A DNA stretch of 64,000 nucleotides from Malus domestica. Taxonomy: Eukaryota > Streptophyta > Magnoliopsida > Rosales > Rosaceae. Below the pieces are notes generated by a model. It made no database searches, had not been told where the DNA came from, and worked only from the letters and a program-made list of their open reading frames with translations. Shown here piece after piece: positions 46,263 through 59,394 of the stretch. Position numbers and translations under genes: made by a program. The DNA is taken from positions 21,562,501 through 21,626,500 of the forward strand of contig NC_091675.1 of assembly GCF_042453785.1 (NCBI RefSeq). Reading direction: 5' to 3'. Position 1 is the first letter of the stretch, and each line of letters starts with the position of its first letter.

Positions 46263-49200
46263 CTACCGCTCTTCGGAGTTGAATTTGTTCCAAGCTTCCT
46301 GTATTAAACCAGACCAACAAACAAAATCAAACAAGTGAAGAAGAAGAAGCACAACTAGAAATCACTCAAGGCACAAATAGACAAATGCACTTGACGCACC
46401 TTTAGAAGATCGAAAACTTTCTCGCATATGTACTTCTGTTGAATGCTTGCACCCCGCTGTTGTAATTTGTCAGGATGAACGCATAGAGTGGCTTTCCGGT
46501 AAGCTCTCTTTACTGCTGCAGCTGTTATGACTTCTGTCAACGGAACGGGCTGCCAACCACTATCAGCCCCAAGGATCTGTCAAAGAAAAACATCTAGTCA
46601 ATTAACCACTTGATAGAGCCTGAAGATAATAGGTTCATTTGCTGATACGTTCTATTTTTGTTAAATTAAACTCAAGAGATCAAGGAAGTCAATGAAGAAT
46701 GAATGCCAAAATGTATGCAGATCAATAACACCTACATATTGCAAAGTTGAAAGCAATGCACGCAAGTTGCCTTCTTTTCCACTTGACCACCTCCTGACTT
46801 CCGCATCCAGAGTCTCGGCTAATCTCTGCAAACAGAATTAGATCCGAGCCAATCAGCGAAAATGATAAAACAATTCGAAGTCATAAAAGTTCATTTAATG
46901 TGGAGAGAATAATTACATTTCTCTCTGCTTGCTCTCTTTGTGCAAGAAGATCGCGCATATTCTTCTCCGCAAGAGCTTTTGCCTGAAACAGTCCCAGAAA
47001 GCTTGGAATTATAATGCCAGGTAAGACTAAACCACTCATAGATTATAAATGATTTAAAATCATACCGCTCGTTCAGCTGTTCTAGCATGCCTCTCTAGCC
47101 TAGCTTTACACCTTTGGGCTGATTCACCTTCCACCCCCTCATATCTCTCTGTAATAGAAAGTTTCAGAAAAAAAAAATAGTTTAGAGCCAACTGAGCAAT
47201 AACTCAAATGTTGATGGAAACTATGAAAAAGTTTAAAGAAAGATTGCTTGAATAACCATTGGAGCATTAAAAAATCACATACCACCATATACTGAGGAAT
47301 ATGGATATCTTGATCCCCTAGTGCTGTCCGGTAGATCCTATGAATTACCAGCCAGTTCAGATAGCTGTTTGAGAATATGAATTAATTAAAAGGATGATAA
47401 ATTCAACAGGAAAAAAAAATACTCACCGACGATGAAGAGCAGTGCCTTAAGCCAATATTTGTAGACGAAGTATAGAATTTATCAGAAACAGATCTTTGCA
47501 CGCGCTCTCTTGCTTCATATACAGCCCTTTCAGCCATTGCTTTTTCTGCAGCACGCTCTCGAGCCTCTGCAGTTGCTCTCTCTACTGCGGCACGCTCTGC
47601 CTTGAGCCTGGCCTCCATGGCTGTCATCCCTGCTAATGACTTCTCCCTGGCCTCTGCACATGCCTTCTCCAGTCTTTCACGAGCCTCTGCCATTGTTCTT
47701 TGTCGAGCTTCAGCTGATGCTCTCTCAATAGCAGCTGATTCTGTCCTATCACGAGCATCCAAAAACGGCCATTCACGAGCTTCAAGTGTCGCTCTATCAA
47801 CAGCCATCCTATCTTTTTCTCTTTCTCTCTCCCTTTCTCTTTCTTCCTCTATCTTTCTAAGGCGCTCATTTTCAAGCTCTCTTTCTCTTTTCAATCTTTC
47901 ATTTTCTTTTTCCCCATTTTTAGGGGTCTCTTTAAGACTCTTCTCTTTTCTCTCTGGGGGCTGACCTGCATTAAATTGTCCAGATGATTTCTGGCTGTTT
48001 AATTCTGTCATGGCGGGATGAGCTGCTGCTGTTTTCCTTTTATTTTCAACAAACTCTTTCACCAGTTTAGGCGTCGAGTATTCTTTCTTGTTTTCTTCTC
48101 TGATTGAGGCAGCTTCAACTTCCTTTAAGTCCTTTTTAGCTTCATGATCAAAATCCACTTGATTAAATTGCTCAACCCGTGGTGGTCCAATGTGACTGCC
48201 AGGTTCTCCGGCTTTCTTCATGTGAATGTCTAAAGGAACCGACTCATAGGCATCTTCCACTGCAACTTGGCTATTTCCTTCTTGTGTGCTTTGCTGGGCC
48301 ATGCCAGATTCTTTGAGCTTTTCATCAACCGGCACATTGTCAATTTCAAATGCCCCCAATTCCCTTTTGCTAGCTTTAGGTTCAGCCCTAATTTCTTCAC
48401 TTGCTTTCTTGACACTATCATCTACTGGAAGAGACTCACTGGCATCTTCCCTTCTGAACCGGTTCTCTCCATTTTCTAAATGGTCTGCAGATGTGGCAGA
48501 TGCTTTAAGTTCCAAATCAATCAACATGCTTACTCGTACTACTTCTGGCTGTGTATCACTATTGTTGTGTTCAGTCCTTTTCTCTCCATTTCCTTCATGA
48601 GCAGGGACTTCTTGTGTTGCTGCCACTGTTTCACTGCTTTTATCATGCTTATTGGATATTTGAGTCGCTTGAGAGTTCTGATTACAATCCTGGTTACATG
48701 TATCATCAGATACCCTGAGATCCTCCTGTTTCATGTGCAAGGTCTGACCGTTTTCATTCCTCTCTGTCCCCTCATTTGTTGTGTTTAGGACATTCAGTTC
48801 TTCCCAGTCACCAGCAACTTTAGCAGTCTTCCCAGTCTGTTCCGACTCATTAGCCTCTTCTAACATGCTTTCAGTTCTAACTTGCCCAAAAGTTTCATTT
48901 AATCTTCCCTCAGTTCCTTCTTTGTCCTGAGCCTTTATTAATCCATTTATGTCATATTGCTGCTCATAAGCATGGGCCATTTTTATTCTTTGCTCAGCTT
49001 CCTTTCTTTTACAGGCATCTTGTTGTCTCTTCTCATATTCTTCCCTCTCGAGAGCTTCTTTTATCCTCTTCTCATATTCTTCTATTTGAGTAGCCTCTTT
49101 CTGTTTCTTCTTATTTTCCAGTTCAGCAGCCTCTTTTAGTTTCTTCTCAGTCTCTCGCAACTCAAGAGCCTTTTTCAGCCTTTTCTCATTTTCTACCTGC

Positions 49201-52055
49201 TCAAGAGCAGCCTCCTTTAACCTCATCTCATTTTCTACCTGCTCAAGAGCAGCCTCCTTTAACCTCATCTCATTTTCTTCCTGCTCAAGAACCTTGTTCA
49301 GTATCTTCTCATTTTCTGCTTGTTCAAATGCCTCTTTAAGCCTTATTTTATTCTCTTCCTGCTTCAAAGCTTCTTCTTGTCTCTGTTCAAAACTTTTCAT
49401 GCCACGAGATTCCTTGAGTTTTTTGTCACTTCTAATTCTTTTATCATTTACCTTCTTCCTGGCCTGCTCTTGAACCTCCAGCACAATGTCATGCTTTTCT
49501 GATTTTTCAGCATCTCTTTGCTTCTCAGGTTCTGCAGGTAGAGTCCCCATTCTAGAACTCATCTCATGCTGTCCGTTCTCATGAATTTCTTCAGCCACCT
49601 TCACCTTTTTGTCATGCTCTTTTCGACTGCATGCCTCCTTAGATGCTTTGGGTCTTGCATTGCATTCCTCCCATCCACGAGGTTGCTTCTCTGTTTCCTC
49701 TTTAATAACTGCTCTTACTTTCTTATCGATTTCTTCTTTCTGCTCTAATGCTTCCATGGTTGCCTTTTCTTTATGCCTGTTCTCGTGACTTTTTCTGCTC
49801 TGAACCAAAATCTTCTCTTTGTTTTCCAGCTCAAAAGCCTTCTTGGACTCATCAATTGCCGCCAATTCAAAATATTGTGTTTCTTCCTGCCATTCATTAG
49901 CATCATCAATTTTGAAAGACCCATTCCCATGCTTCTCTTGTTCAAAATGTTTAGCCACATTTATGAATACTTCATCTTCTAAAAATTCTGGAACTTCTTT
50001 GGTTGTCTTTGAAGATTTCCGCCTTTCCTTCTTAACAACAAATTTCATTCTACCATCTTCTCGTACAGAAGTGCCCTGCACTCCCTCAACTTTCACACCA
50101 TTGCAGTCATCAACAATTTTACCCACCATTCCTTCCTTCTCTTTCATTTCTTTCTTTGAACCCGATGTTGTACGGGTTTGGAATCCGTCTTTCCTCCTCT
50201 GCATTAACACTTTTGCACTTTTCAGTTGTACTTTAGCTTTCTCCATTGCTTCTCTCATAGCAGCTGCAGAGATTGCAGCAGATGAACTTGCATCCACTTC
50301 GACATCAAAGAACCGGGGTGAACTATCACCTGCCGTCCCATCAGAAGCAATCGTGTTAGAATTTGAGGACAATCTACCAGAATCTCCACTGCTTCCATCC
50401 AGTATGGGCGGTGGTCGAGAGGGTGGTGGCAACTGAGAGGGCTGAGTTCTAAGGCTTATGTCTGATACAGTCACAAACGGCCTTCTATGATGAGAACCAT
50501 ATCTACCATTTCCTCTTTCATGTTTAAGGTTGTCTCCAAATGCCTGTCCGGAAGAACTACCATTAGGGGGGAGTGACATGGTCTTTTTGAGATAATTTTG
50601 ATTCACCACTTCCACAGTGGAGTTCATATTTAATTTGCTATCATCAGCTGCTTGAAAGATTGGATTCTCATGTTCTGTCTGTTGGGAGGGAGTGATTTCA
50701 TCCAGCACATATGTGTATCCAGGAACAACATGTGCCTGAGTTACATATGCCATCCCGTTCAAAGAATCTTTACTGCTTGTTTGATGAGCTGTATGATATG
50801 CCATGCTGAAATCTTTACTGCCATCAAATGACTGGTAAGGATCTCCATTTGAGCATTGGTTCTTTCCGCAATCATCCGACCCTTCTGACAGAGAACCAGA
50901 TTCTGCAGGAGTCCTATGAATGAGGAAACCAGAAAAACATATTCTAACATCAAATTCTAGCATTACATGGTTCAAATTATGTATAGAAAAAAAAAATCTT
51001 TTTATTCCTCATTTACTATTGCAATGATAGACAAAGCAATTATGTTTCTTGTTCTTTCATACTTCCACGTGTAAAGAAATTCACTCAGATACATTAGTAC
51101 ATGATTAGATTGATCAAGAAGCTTATCAAGAGGGGTGTTGAACACGGGCTGTGTCACAACCTTCAACCCAAACAACCCACAGATCCTAACAGAGAAGTTA
51201 GTCTCCAACTCCGGCTAAACACATTTATCTCGCCCTTCTACAATCATAGAAGTCAAAATTTTACTTCAATCGAACTTTTATCATATAAATAACCTCCCCT
51301 AGGACGCTATTTCTTACTTTCTTTTTTCTATACAATCCCTATTCCGGGAGGCCCGATTTGAACACAGAGCTCGGGTGCAAGAGTAAACGCGCTACAAGTT
51401 CCTCACGGTCACTATTTCTTACTTATCCAACCGGAAAAAACCCAGATCAAAGGTTATTAATTACCTCATTAAATCAACCCCAATACCTAAATCCACAAGA
51501 CTTTGTTTTGTTTTGGTCACCAAGTTTACACTTCCCACTCAAAACTCACAAAAAATAGAAAGACACAGATTTTTCCCCAAAATGCCATTCACATTTCAGT
51601 AAAAAATAAAAATAAAATATTTACTTAGGAAACAAATTTTGACTGAGAATTTAACAAAAACATGCATGATCATACCAGGCTTCGTCGGAGGAATCGCCAC
51701 CGCCGCCGCCGTGGGATTGATCAGCCAGGTCGTCGTACGCGACGGCGAAATCCAGGCCGTTAAAGCCGCCGAAGACCTCGCTGTAGTCGAAGCCGGAGCT
51801 CCGCACATCGAAGAAGACCTCGTTTTCGTCGACGGCGGGAACATCCAGCACCGGAATCGACGAGGCGCGTGACGCGTGGAAGCTCCCAAAAATCTCGCTG
51901 TAGTCCTCCAGGCGGGGCGAGAGGGACGAGAGGCCGAACTTCGGCGGACCGCCGTAAACGTCGTCGTAGAGCGTCTTGGCTAACAGGCCGCCATTGTTCA
52001 TCATTTTCGCGGAAGAAGACCTGTTTGGATGCCGAGAATGTGATAAATTATCCAT
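46263..52055 (-). CDS. AUL1: auxilin-like protein 1 (J-domain protein)
   Basis: Eight exons on the minus strand: 51676-52055, 47427-50913, 47283-47337, 47066-47148, 46917-46982, 46736-46825, 46400-46576, 46263-46298. All borders are GT/AG and the joined frame is 4374 bp, 1457 residues, about the size of Arabidopsis auxilin-like 1. The N-terminus is mostly unstructured ([18 protein letters not shown] motifs typical of the family). The 3.5 kb second exon encodes a long Glu/Lys/Arg-rich coiled coil. The C-terminus is a DnaJ-like domain with HPD at 1421-1423 and [10 protein letters not shown] before it. Auxilins recruit Hsc70 to uncoat clathrin-coated vesicles. No stop or frameshift seen. Confidence 0.95.
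49189..49315 (-). repeat. 42-bp tandem repeat within AUL1 exon 2
   Basis: 49189-49230 and 49231-49272 are identical 42-bp units, and a third, diverged unit follows. Each encodes 14 residues around [14 protein letters not shown], so the coiled coil lengthens by exactly four helical turns per copy with no frame change. Confidence 0.9.
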
Positions 52056-52689
52056 GAGAGAGAGAAGAAAAATTCGCGTTTCTAGGGTTTTGAGTTTCGA
52101 GGCGTTTCGTTTTCCTCCCTCTCGCTCTCTAACTTTTTTTCTCTCTCTGCTCCTGAGTGCAGAGTCTCAGGACTCAGAACTCGGACACAGGCCGACGAAA
52201 GTGGAATTAAAAGGAAAGTCTGAAATTACCAAAAAGGACTCGTATAATTGCATGACGAATTTTCCTTTTACCTTTTTCGGATTTTGCAATTTTTATGGAT
52301 TTGGACAAGTGACGGGGTGTAGCCGGTAAATGGTGGACAACTGGAAACTTTTGAGTATAACCTCGTTTATTAATTACATGTTATTTGCTGAATGAGAATT
52401 TTCGTATATCATGTGCGTATGGTATCAGTATGTACTGAATGCTTCATTCAAGAAGCACATTCTTTCAAAAAAGTATTTTAGTAGTATTTTTGTAGGATTT
52501 ATTTGTATTTTAACTAAGGATTGGTTCAAAAAATATTTTCATCAAAAGCGCTTTCATCAATATTCAAAGCACTTTCAAATAAGCTCTTATTATTCAGCTA
52601 AAAAAATGACACTCCAGTTAAAAGTTACGTGAACATTCCAAAAAGTCCAAAGTAACAACTTTCTTGATATACCAACAACAAATAATTTT
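52056..52689. other. AUL1 upstream region
   Basis: 5' UTR and presumed promoter of AUL1; a CT-rich leader lies at 52110-52150. No other gene. Confidence 0.45.
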
Positions 52690-52840
52690 TTTTTAACAAA
52701 CAATATTATTTACACTATGAGATGGGGAAGTGGCTAAGCCTCACAATGTGCTAGCAATAATGTGATTTAAATTCGTATTTGGTAAAAATCGAACCTAAGA
52801 CATTTCACTTAATAGCAAATGACCTTTTAACTTATGTATA
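52690..52840 (-). mobile_element. SINE, copy 3
   Basis: Minus-strand copy: tail-type AACAAACAATATTATTTACA at the left, then GCCTCACAATGTGCTAGCAA, then ATCGAACCTAAGA (B box complement). Head degraded. Confidence 0.6.
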
Positions 52841-52890
52841 AAAGTGCTTCCTTCTCTTATTTTATTTTTTGTATTTAATCATAAATATTA

Positions 52891-53227
52891 GGTCTAGTTT
52901 GAGGTTGTTGTGCTTTTTTTAAAACTACTTCTGCTGTGCTATGAGAATAAACAACTGTGAAAATAAACAGATAAGTATTTGGTAAACTATAGTGACAAAA
53001 GTGCTTTTAGCAACAAAAAAAAAGGTGTCAAAGATGAGATAGGATTTCAATATGAAAGTTTCATTAATTGGTACTGTTCACCCGTCTCCAATGAAAAAAA
53101 AAATTGAGAAGTATGTGTAGCTCTGCTTCTGTTTTCTGTTGCTTTGGTCTTTTTGAACCCATGATTTTGAGAAGAAAAAAAAAACATTTTTTTTTTCATT
53201 TACCAAACACAAACTCCAAACCAACCC
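52891..53227. mobile_element. Tourist-like MITE, family B copy 2
   Basis: 337 bp, TTA on both sides (52888-52890, 53228-53230), ends GGTCTAGTTTG and CCAAACCAACCC. Matches the element at 23580 in its ends and in the GTGCTTTT/AGCAAC interior phrases. Confidence 0.7.
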
Positions 53228-53689
53228 TTATTAAATGGATATAAGTATATTACTAAATAGATATAAATATTATAAATAAATTACTAACATGACAACGAAT
53301 ATAACTAAAAACAAGTGTGTACGAGATGCTATAAAATGTGTATGTTTATCATTTTAAAAAAATGAAATGAGAAAAAGGGCAACTGGGATGGGCAATTTGG
53401 GTTGCAATCTTTTAGATAAGGTTCAATTTCAATGCATCAAAATGTCCAACAAAAAGGGTCCCAATTTGAGTACGATGAGCAAAAACCTGATTCCCGCATA
53501 AACACTTTGGGAAGGACTTGCTACAGAGAATAATGACAAGGCGCCTTGTTTGCTAGTATTTCACTATTTTGTGGGGTGGGTTTGTAAAATTGATGAACTT
53601 AGAGGGAAACTTTGGCAATTTACAAGTGAGTAACTAGTTGCATTTGTCTTTGAACAAAAAATAAAAATAAAAAAACAAGTTGCATTTAT

Positions 53690-54685
53690 CTTGGTATTGA
53701 CATTCATGTCGCGTTTTTCGTGTTCGTAACATATTTGATATCTTAACAGATCGTATCGTGTAATACTCGTTAAAATAAATGGGTAATATGACCCAGCTCG
53801 AAATCCACCCGTTAAAATGAACTGGTAATATAACATGACCCGTTATCCATTAAAGAAAATATATTTTAAACCAATAAATAATGAAAATGAAAAACATAAT
53901 TCGACCAAAGAAAAGGAAAACATTATAAAATTAGTATATGCATACCACATTGTCACATAAATATTAATTCAAAACATAAAAAATAAAATAAAATAAAAAC
54001 ATTTATCTTGCAGGTATTACGTATCCCTTTCTCAAAAAAAAAAAAAGTATTACATATCCCAAAATAAGAGTCTAAAGAAAAGACATTAGTACATTACTAC
54101 AGAATACTAAATGTTTAAGGATATATAAAATGAAGGGAGTTGCGTTTCAAGGTTGAGGAACCTTGCAAGTATTTTACAATAAAACCATTTCATTTCCATC
54201 AATCACCAAAGGAAATGGTATTGGAATTTTGGCTTGATATATTGTCTTCAAAAATTATATTGACGATGTTTTTATTAAGGCTTTAATATGTTTTATAATG
54301 TTTTGAACTCACTCTTTGCCTATAGTGTACTATAAAAATAAATAAAACTTAAATTTTTTTAATTTATATAGAATAATAATATAATAATACATATTTAATA
54401 TACAACATATATATATATATATATTGTCTATGACTATTGTATTTTGTAGTAAGTTTTTTTAGTATACAAAATTAAAATCATCAAAATAACTGTTTTCTTA
54501 ACGTATCGAAACAGGTTATCCACATGTCACCTTTGTGTAAACTTGTTAAGTACCCGTTATTAAGGGGTTATTCTCGTGTGACCCAATAACAACTCGATTA
54601 GTTATCTAGTTAACCCAAAACCCTTTATTTTGATGTCGTTTACATGTCGTGTTAACGGGTCGTTTAAGAAATTGCCAGGTTTATT
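53690..54685. mobile_element. probable DNA transposon remnant with GGGTCGTGT-type ends
   Basis: The left end has TTCGTGTTCGTAACATATTTG and TATCTTAACAGATCGTATCG; the right end has CGTGTTAACGGGTCGTTTAAG and AAATTGCCAGG. These are complementary in type and shared with 31760-32135. The interior is AT-rich and non-coding. Exact borders not fixed. Confidence 0.5.
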
Positions 54686-54704
54686 GGAGATGGATGGGGA
54701 GTGG

Positions 54705-55095
54705 CAGATCCAAGATTTGAACTTAAGGAGTCCTGGTGTTAAATACAAATTTTTTAAATAGGAACTGAATGCGTAAACAAAAATTCAGCCTATTCACAAA
54801 GGCATTTCCTCGAACGTTTGGTGACTTGTTTTCGTCAGCCAAATCATGTTGCACACATATCAATAAATAATAGCATATGCCGAAAGAATCTTATTAGTGA
54901 TATAAAAAGAATTTATCCAATCCTATCGATACAATAATATGTTGAGATATGTCTATAATATATTTCATCAAACATTTAGTATACACACACAAAATTCGTA
55001 CCAAACATTTAATCCTCGAAAGACCTCGTTCGCATATATATTTTTCAAACTTCGTTGTCCTGGGACAACCTTAGTCCCTACTTCCATCCGTCCTG
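54705..55095 (+). repeat. dispersed repeat, family E copy 1
   Basis: About 390 bp, beginning GTGGCAGATCCAAGATTTGAA. It shares with 58668-59025 the ordered phrases GTCAGCYRAATCA, TTTCRTCAAACA and GTCCTGG. Ends resemble short inverted repeats. Confidence 0.6.
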
Positions 55096-55406
55096 GACGG
55101 TGGTGTCTTTTAGGTATTGTATGACATCATTTGATTTGATTTGGAGGAAAGTAGCTTGTCATATCTTACTTGTAGGAGAATATCGACGTTTATCGTCTAC
55201 GTGCATCGATTAATTTTTTGGATTCTAACCCCATCCAGGATACTATTTTGTAACACTTTCGATTGTGACAACTTCGTAGATAAGAAAATAGCGTAAATTT
55301 TGCTAGCGTCAAATCCCACCCGCATTCAATTAAACATGATAAGAACTTTCATTTAATTAGACTAGACCTTGCGTCATGACAAATGTTATATTGGGCTCTA
55401 GAAGTC

Positions 55407-55626
55407 GGACAAAGATTGTCTGCCCTCCATTTTTGGTGTTATTTTCGTACCCTCCTGTTTGTGTGGTTACGATTAAATTATGTCAACATTTTATATTACT
55501 ATTCATTTTTGTCTTATTATATCTATAAAAAACAATATAAAATGTTGACGTGGCTTAACCGTGACCATACAAAACAGGAGGGCACGGGAAGGACATCGGA
55601 AGTGGAGGGCAAACAATCCTTGTCCG
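55407..55626. mobile_element. foldback MITE with ~95-bp inverted repeats
   Basis: The left arm GGACAAAGATTGTCTGCCCT... and right arm ...AGGGCAAACAATCCTTGTCC are complementary for about 95 bp, including AATATAAAATGTTGAC, around a ~35-bp loop. TAGAAGTC occurs on both sides (55399-55406, 55628-55635), giving a 7-8 bp target duplication. The open frame across it is an artefact. Confidence 0.85.
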
Positions 55627-55699
55627 TAGAAGTCAACTCCGCTACTGTTTATGAGGATTTTAGGTGAATAACAATTGTTAATTTGTCGGCGTTTTCCTT

Positions 55700-55815
55700 T
55701 TCATTTGTAAGTGAGAGATTTTATGTTTGATAACCACATTATTACTAGTTCATTATGAGGCTAAGCTCACCCCCATTTCTTAGTATAGATAATATCACTT
55801 CTTCAAAAAAAATAA
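55700..55815 (+). mobile_element. SINE, copy 4 (5'-truncated)
   Basis: From TCATTTGTAAGTGAGAGATT through CATTATGAGGCTAAGCTCAC to TAGATAATATCACTTCTTC and an A-rich tail. It matches the SINE at 31565 without its head. Confidence 0.65.
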
Positions 55816-56156
55816 AAAATAAAAAATCGTCGGCATTCTTGTTTCAAATAAACATCGACTTTTCATTTTGTTTTTGTCATAATTTTAAAATCAGCATTGA
55901 TGAGTATTGGTTGCAAGAGGATCCCTAATCGAGTAATCATCAACCATGAGAAATTGGAATGAATTTGCTAAAGAAACGTAAAGATGATGCATGCATTTTT
56001 AAAATTAATTTACAATTGATTTTTCAAGGCAAAAGGTGAAAGGAGAAATTTCAATAAAGATTATGGAAGCCTTTTGGACTGAAAATTCATCATTAAATAT
56101 TCGATTTATGATTTTAGAATCGGTTGATGACCTTTCATGTAATTTTCTATTTTTTA

Positions 56157-56315
56157 CCAAACGATAATCTTTACTAAGGAAAAGGATGTGAGTTTAGCCT
56201 CACAATACGCTAGCAATAATGTAGTTCAAACTCGCATTTGACGAGAATTGAATCTAAGATCTCTTACTTACAAGTGAAGAGGAATACCACTATACCATAG
56301 TAAGTGACTCATGTA
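56157..56315 (-). mobile_element. SINE, copy 5
   Basis: The most complete minus-strand copy. It shows the tail near ACGATAATCTTTACTAAG, the middle TAGCCTCACAATACGCTAGC, the B-box complement AGAATTGAATCT and the head complement ATACCACTATACCATAGTAA. Confidence 0.7.
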
Positions 56316-57405
56316 AATTTATTTTTTAAAAGGAAAAAAAAATCATCATCAACTCATCAACTTTGGGACATTGCTCATGTATAAAAATAATACTTGGCAA
56401 CTCAAATAATGAGTAAGAGTTCTTATTCAAAACTGTTCGTTGCAAATTCATAAAATTTCATTTTTATGATTAGAACCGTTTATATTATTAATCAACCTAT
56501 AAAGATTGCCTCTAAAAAAATCCATTAAAATTAATATCGTTTAGTCATTAAACTGTATAAAACCAGATGACTGGATTGGTAAAAGCATAACCGTCTATGT
56601 ATTTTCTAGAATAAATTGACTAAACAACCTTTGCTTTAGGGAATTGTTATTGGTGCTCTAAAATTCTCATTTTACACTCCAATTTTTTTCTATTTAGAAA
56701 GAAAAATACATTCGTGAAGAATGCAAAATGAGAATTTTAAAGTGCTAATAACAATTCTTTTTCAATTCATTTTTGTAGAGACGATCTTTTCAAAGTGATT
56801 TACAATATGAAAGTTCTGATCATAAACACAAAGCTTTGTGATTCGAATATAAAGAATTTTGAGTAGAAGTTACTACTCATCTTTGAGTAGTCAAACATTG
56901 TTCCATGCACAATTCAAATGCTAATTGCAACAAGGAAAAGCACTCAAATGCATTTTTCATATCTTTTTTATATATTATTAAGGCTACCTAATCCATTAAT
57001 TTCTATTAAATTCAATCATCAAAATGAATAAAATTTTCTCACAGCCTGCGATCTGCAAGCAGAAATTAGGTGTCAACATTAAAGATGAAGAAACTCCTCA
57101 AATGGGTGGTAGTTGGAGCATTTTATATTTTAATGTGGATAAATAATATATATGCATGTGTATATAAGGTACTGTATGCTTTTGATGCTTCCCATTTTTG
57201 CAGGGTTTTCATGGAGACATTAAGATGGTGTTATCTATATACTTTTTGTTAATTTTTGTTATTTAATTTTTTTCAATTTATTTGATTTGACAGTAAAAAA
57301 TTAAGAGAACGTGGGAAAAGTAAAAAAGTGTATGCAAATAGCATCACCCTAGACACTATATTATAACCCTAACTGTTACCAGGGTGAAGTTATTATATTA
57401 GCCAT

Positions 57406-57447
<42 letters not shown>

Positions 57448-58667
57448 GTCAATGGGGACCAAAAAAACAATCATTCAAATTAGTTGCATCACTCAATTAT
57501 TAATCTGCCCTGTCACAAACTCATAAGCTAGGATAAGTTAGTACTGTCACACTCGTTGTATTAATTTCTCGAATGATATCAGAGACATGTTAAAGAGACT
57601 CTTTCAAAGTAAGATTCTTCATGAACTTTCTGTTTCTGTCACTTTACATTTTAATGTTAATTTTTGTGCAAAAAACATGAGATGTGGGCAGAGAGTCCAT
57701 GTAGAGTTGAGAGAGTCTCCTTAAAATTTCTCATGATATAACCATAATATTGTGTATTCGAATTCAAATTACTTTAAATATGCGTATAAGGGATAAAATG
57801 TCGATAATGTGTATCCAAAACATATTCGATGTGTCTAGCTTTATTCAACTAAATTATCACTAGCAATTAAGTAAGTGACAGCAAGAGGAACCGATTTAGG
57901 AAAGAAGTAAAACACAAGCAACGCATATAAAGGGAAATTCCAACAACAAACACCTATGTAGGAGAAATAATTGCACAACATTTCTCTCGTAAGTTTATGA
58001 TTATGCGACCGTCACATAAGACGTAGAATATGAAAGATGCGTTATAACTTACAAGTTTCATACATTAACAATCAACAAACGTTCGCACAGAATAACGACT
58101 GTGGAAGCAAACCGTGTCTATAAAGCTTGTTGGACATAATTTGTCTAGTAATTTTGCTTCTTGTTTTGAGGACCTTGCGTAGGATTGCATATTCCAAAGA
58201 AGGAAAAGAAACAACAGACACTGTGTGTCTCTCTCTTTGTCTGAAAGCAGGACAAAAACTGAGAAAAAAGGATTAAAACAAGGTTCTGGGAATCGGAATG
58301 TAATTAAGTAATCCAGCTATTAAATTAAACTAAACACATGGATTATGGATAGCATCTTCTTCTTTATATTACTTTGGCACTTGTTCCCAAATTGCCTGTC
58401 AAACAGGCCAATCCAATGCATAAAGCACTAGGCTTCTCCTTTTTCTATAGATAAAGCTAATTTATTTTCTTTTTGCATTCAAAGATTCAAGCATCTACGC
58501 ACAAACAGAATCGGCTATAATTTATATACGATTTGTTGCCTATTTAGTGTATTTTAAATTTTAAATTTTAAATATTTTTTTAAGAAAGTAGATGTTTTAT
58601 CATAAAACTAATTAACTATAGTAATACAAAATATGGAGCTTCTTATTTTCCACATGAGTCACATGCG
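56316..58667. other. gene-free AT-rich interval
   Basis: Contains a (CT)n tract at 57407-57445. Small open frames such as 57070-57252 have no recognisable domain. No RNA gene seen. Confidence 0.5.
57407..57445. repeat. (CT)n microsatellite
   Basis: About 19 uninterrupted CT dinucleotides. Confidence 0.95.
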
Positions 58668-59025
58668 GTGGTGGATCCAGGATTCAAATTTTTTAGATTG
58701 AAATAGAACGCAAAGCATGTAAAAAAATTTAGTTTATTCATTAAGATATTTTGTCGAACACTTGGTTAACTTTTTGTCAGCTGAATCAAGTTGTGCTCAT
58801 GTCAACAAATATTGACATATGTCGAAACAATTTGATGAGTGCTATTGAGAAAATTTGAAGAGCTTTTTTGACGCAACATGCGAGAAACATTTCGTCAAAC
58901 ACTTTTTAAGCAAAAAAATGACTCATATCAAATATTCGGAAGGTTCTTGAAAGACCTTCCCATGTATATTTTTAGGACTTAGATTGTCCTGGAATCACTG
59001 AGTCCTAATATGCATCCACCACTAA
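58668..59025 (+). repeat. dispersed repeat, family E copy 2
   Basis: Begins GGTGGTGGATCCAGGATTCA and ends ATATGCATCCACCAC, short inverted repeats (GTGGTGGAT). Interior parallels 54705-55095. Likely a MITE-like element. Confidence 0.6.
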
Positions 59026-59394
59026 CCATATGGACATACATATTGGAGGACATGAGAACGTAGGCATTGATAACGAGGCAGCACCTAGGCCATTGGACTC
59101 AATACATAGGTAACATGTCTTGATAAGATGAAAAAAGTTAAGGTTTCACTTTAAAATGAATTGGTCATAGATTAGTGACCCAATTTGAGATTCATATGCT
59201 CAAATTTTTTGTTTAATTAGTGCGTACATAAAAATTCAAACGTGATACTTCATTCAATATCAAGAACCAATAGATTACGAACTGGTCTAATATCCTAGTG
59301 GAATGGTGTTGGGTTTCTACCCGTTCATCCTAGGTTCGAAACTTTTCCCTCTCCTCTACTAATGTAATATTTTCGAACTCGCTTCTCTCTCTTA

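Noticed and set aside
47602..47964. + strand open frame over AUL1 exon 2 (and others at 48286, 49819)
   Set aside because: These are antisense shadows of the Glu/Lys/Arg-rich coding exon; the Ser/Leu/Phe-rich peptide is what the reverse of such codons gives.
51340..51440. tRNA-like segment (CGATTTGAACACAGAGCTCG)
   Set aside because: No full cloverleaf; it lies in AUL1 intron 1.
55383..55667. 94-codon open frame
   Set aside because: It spans both arms of a foldback MITE, and the peptide has no recognisable feature.
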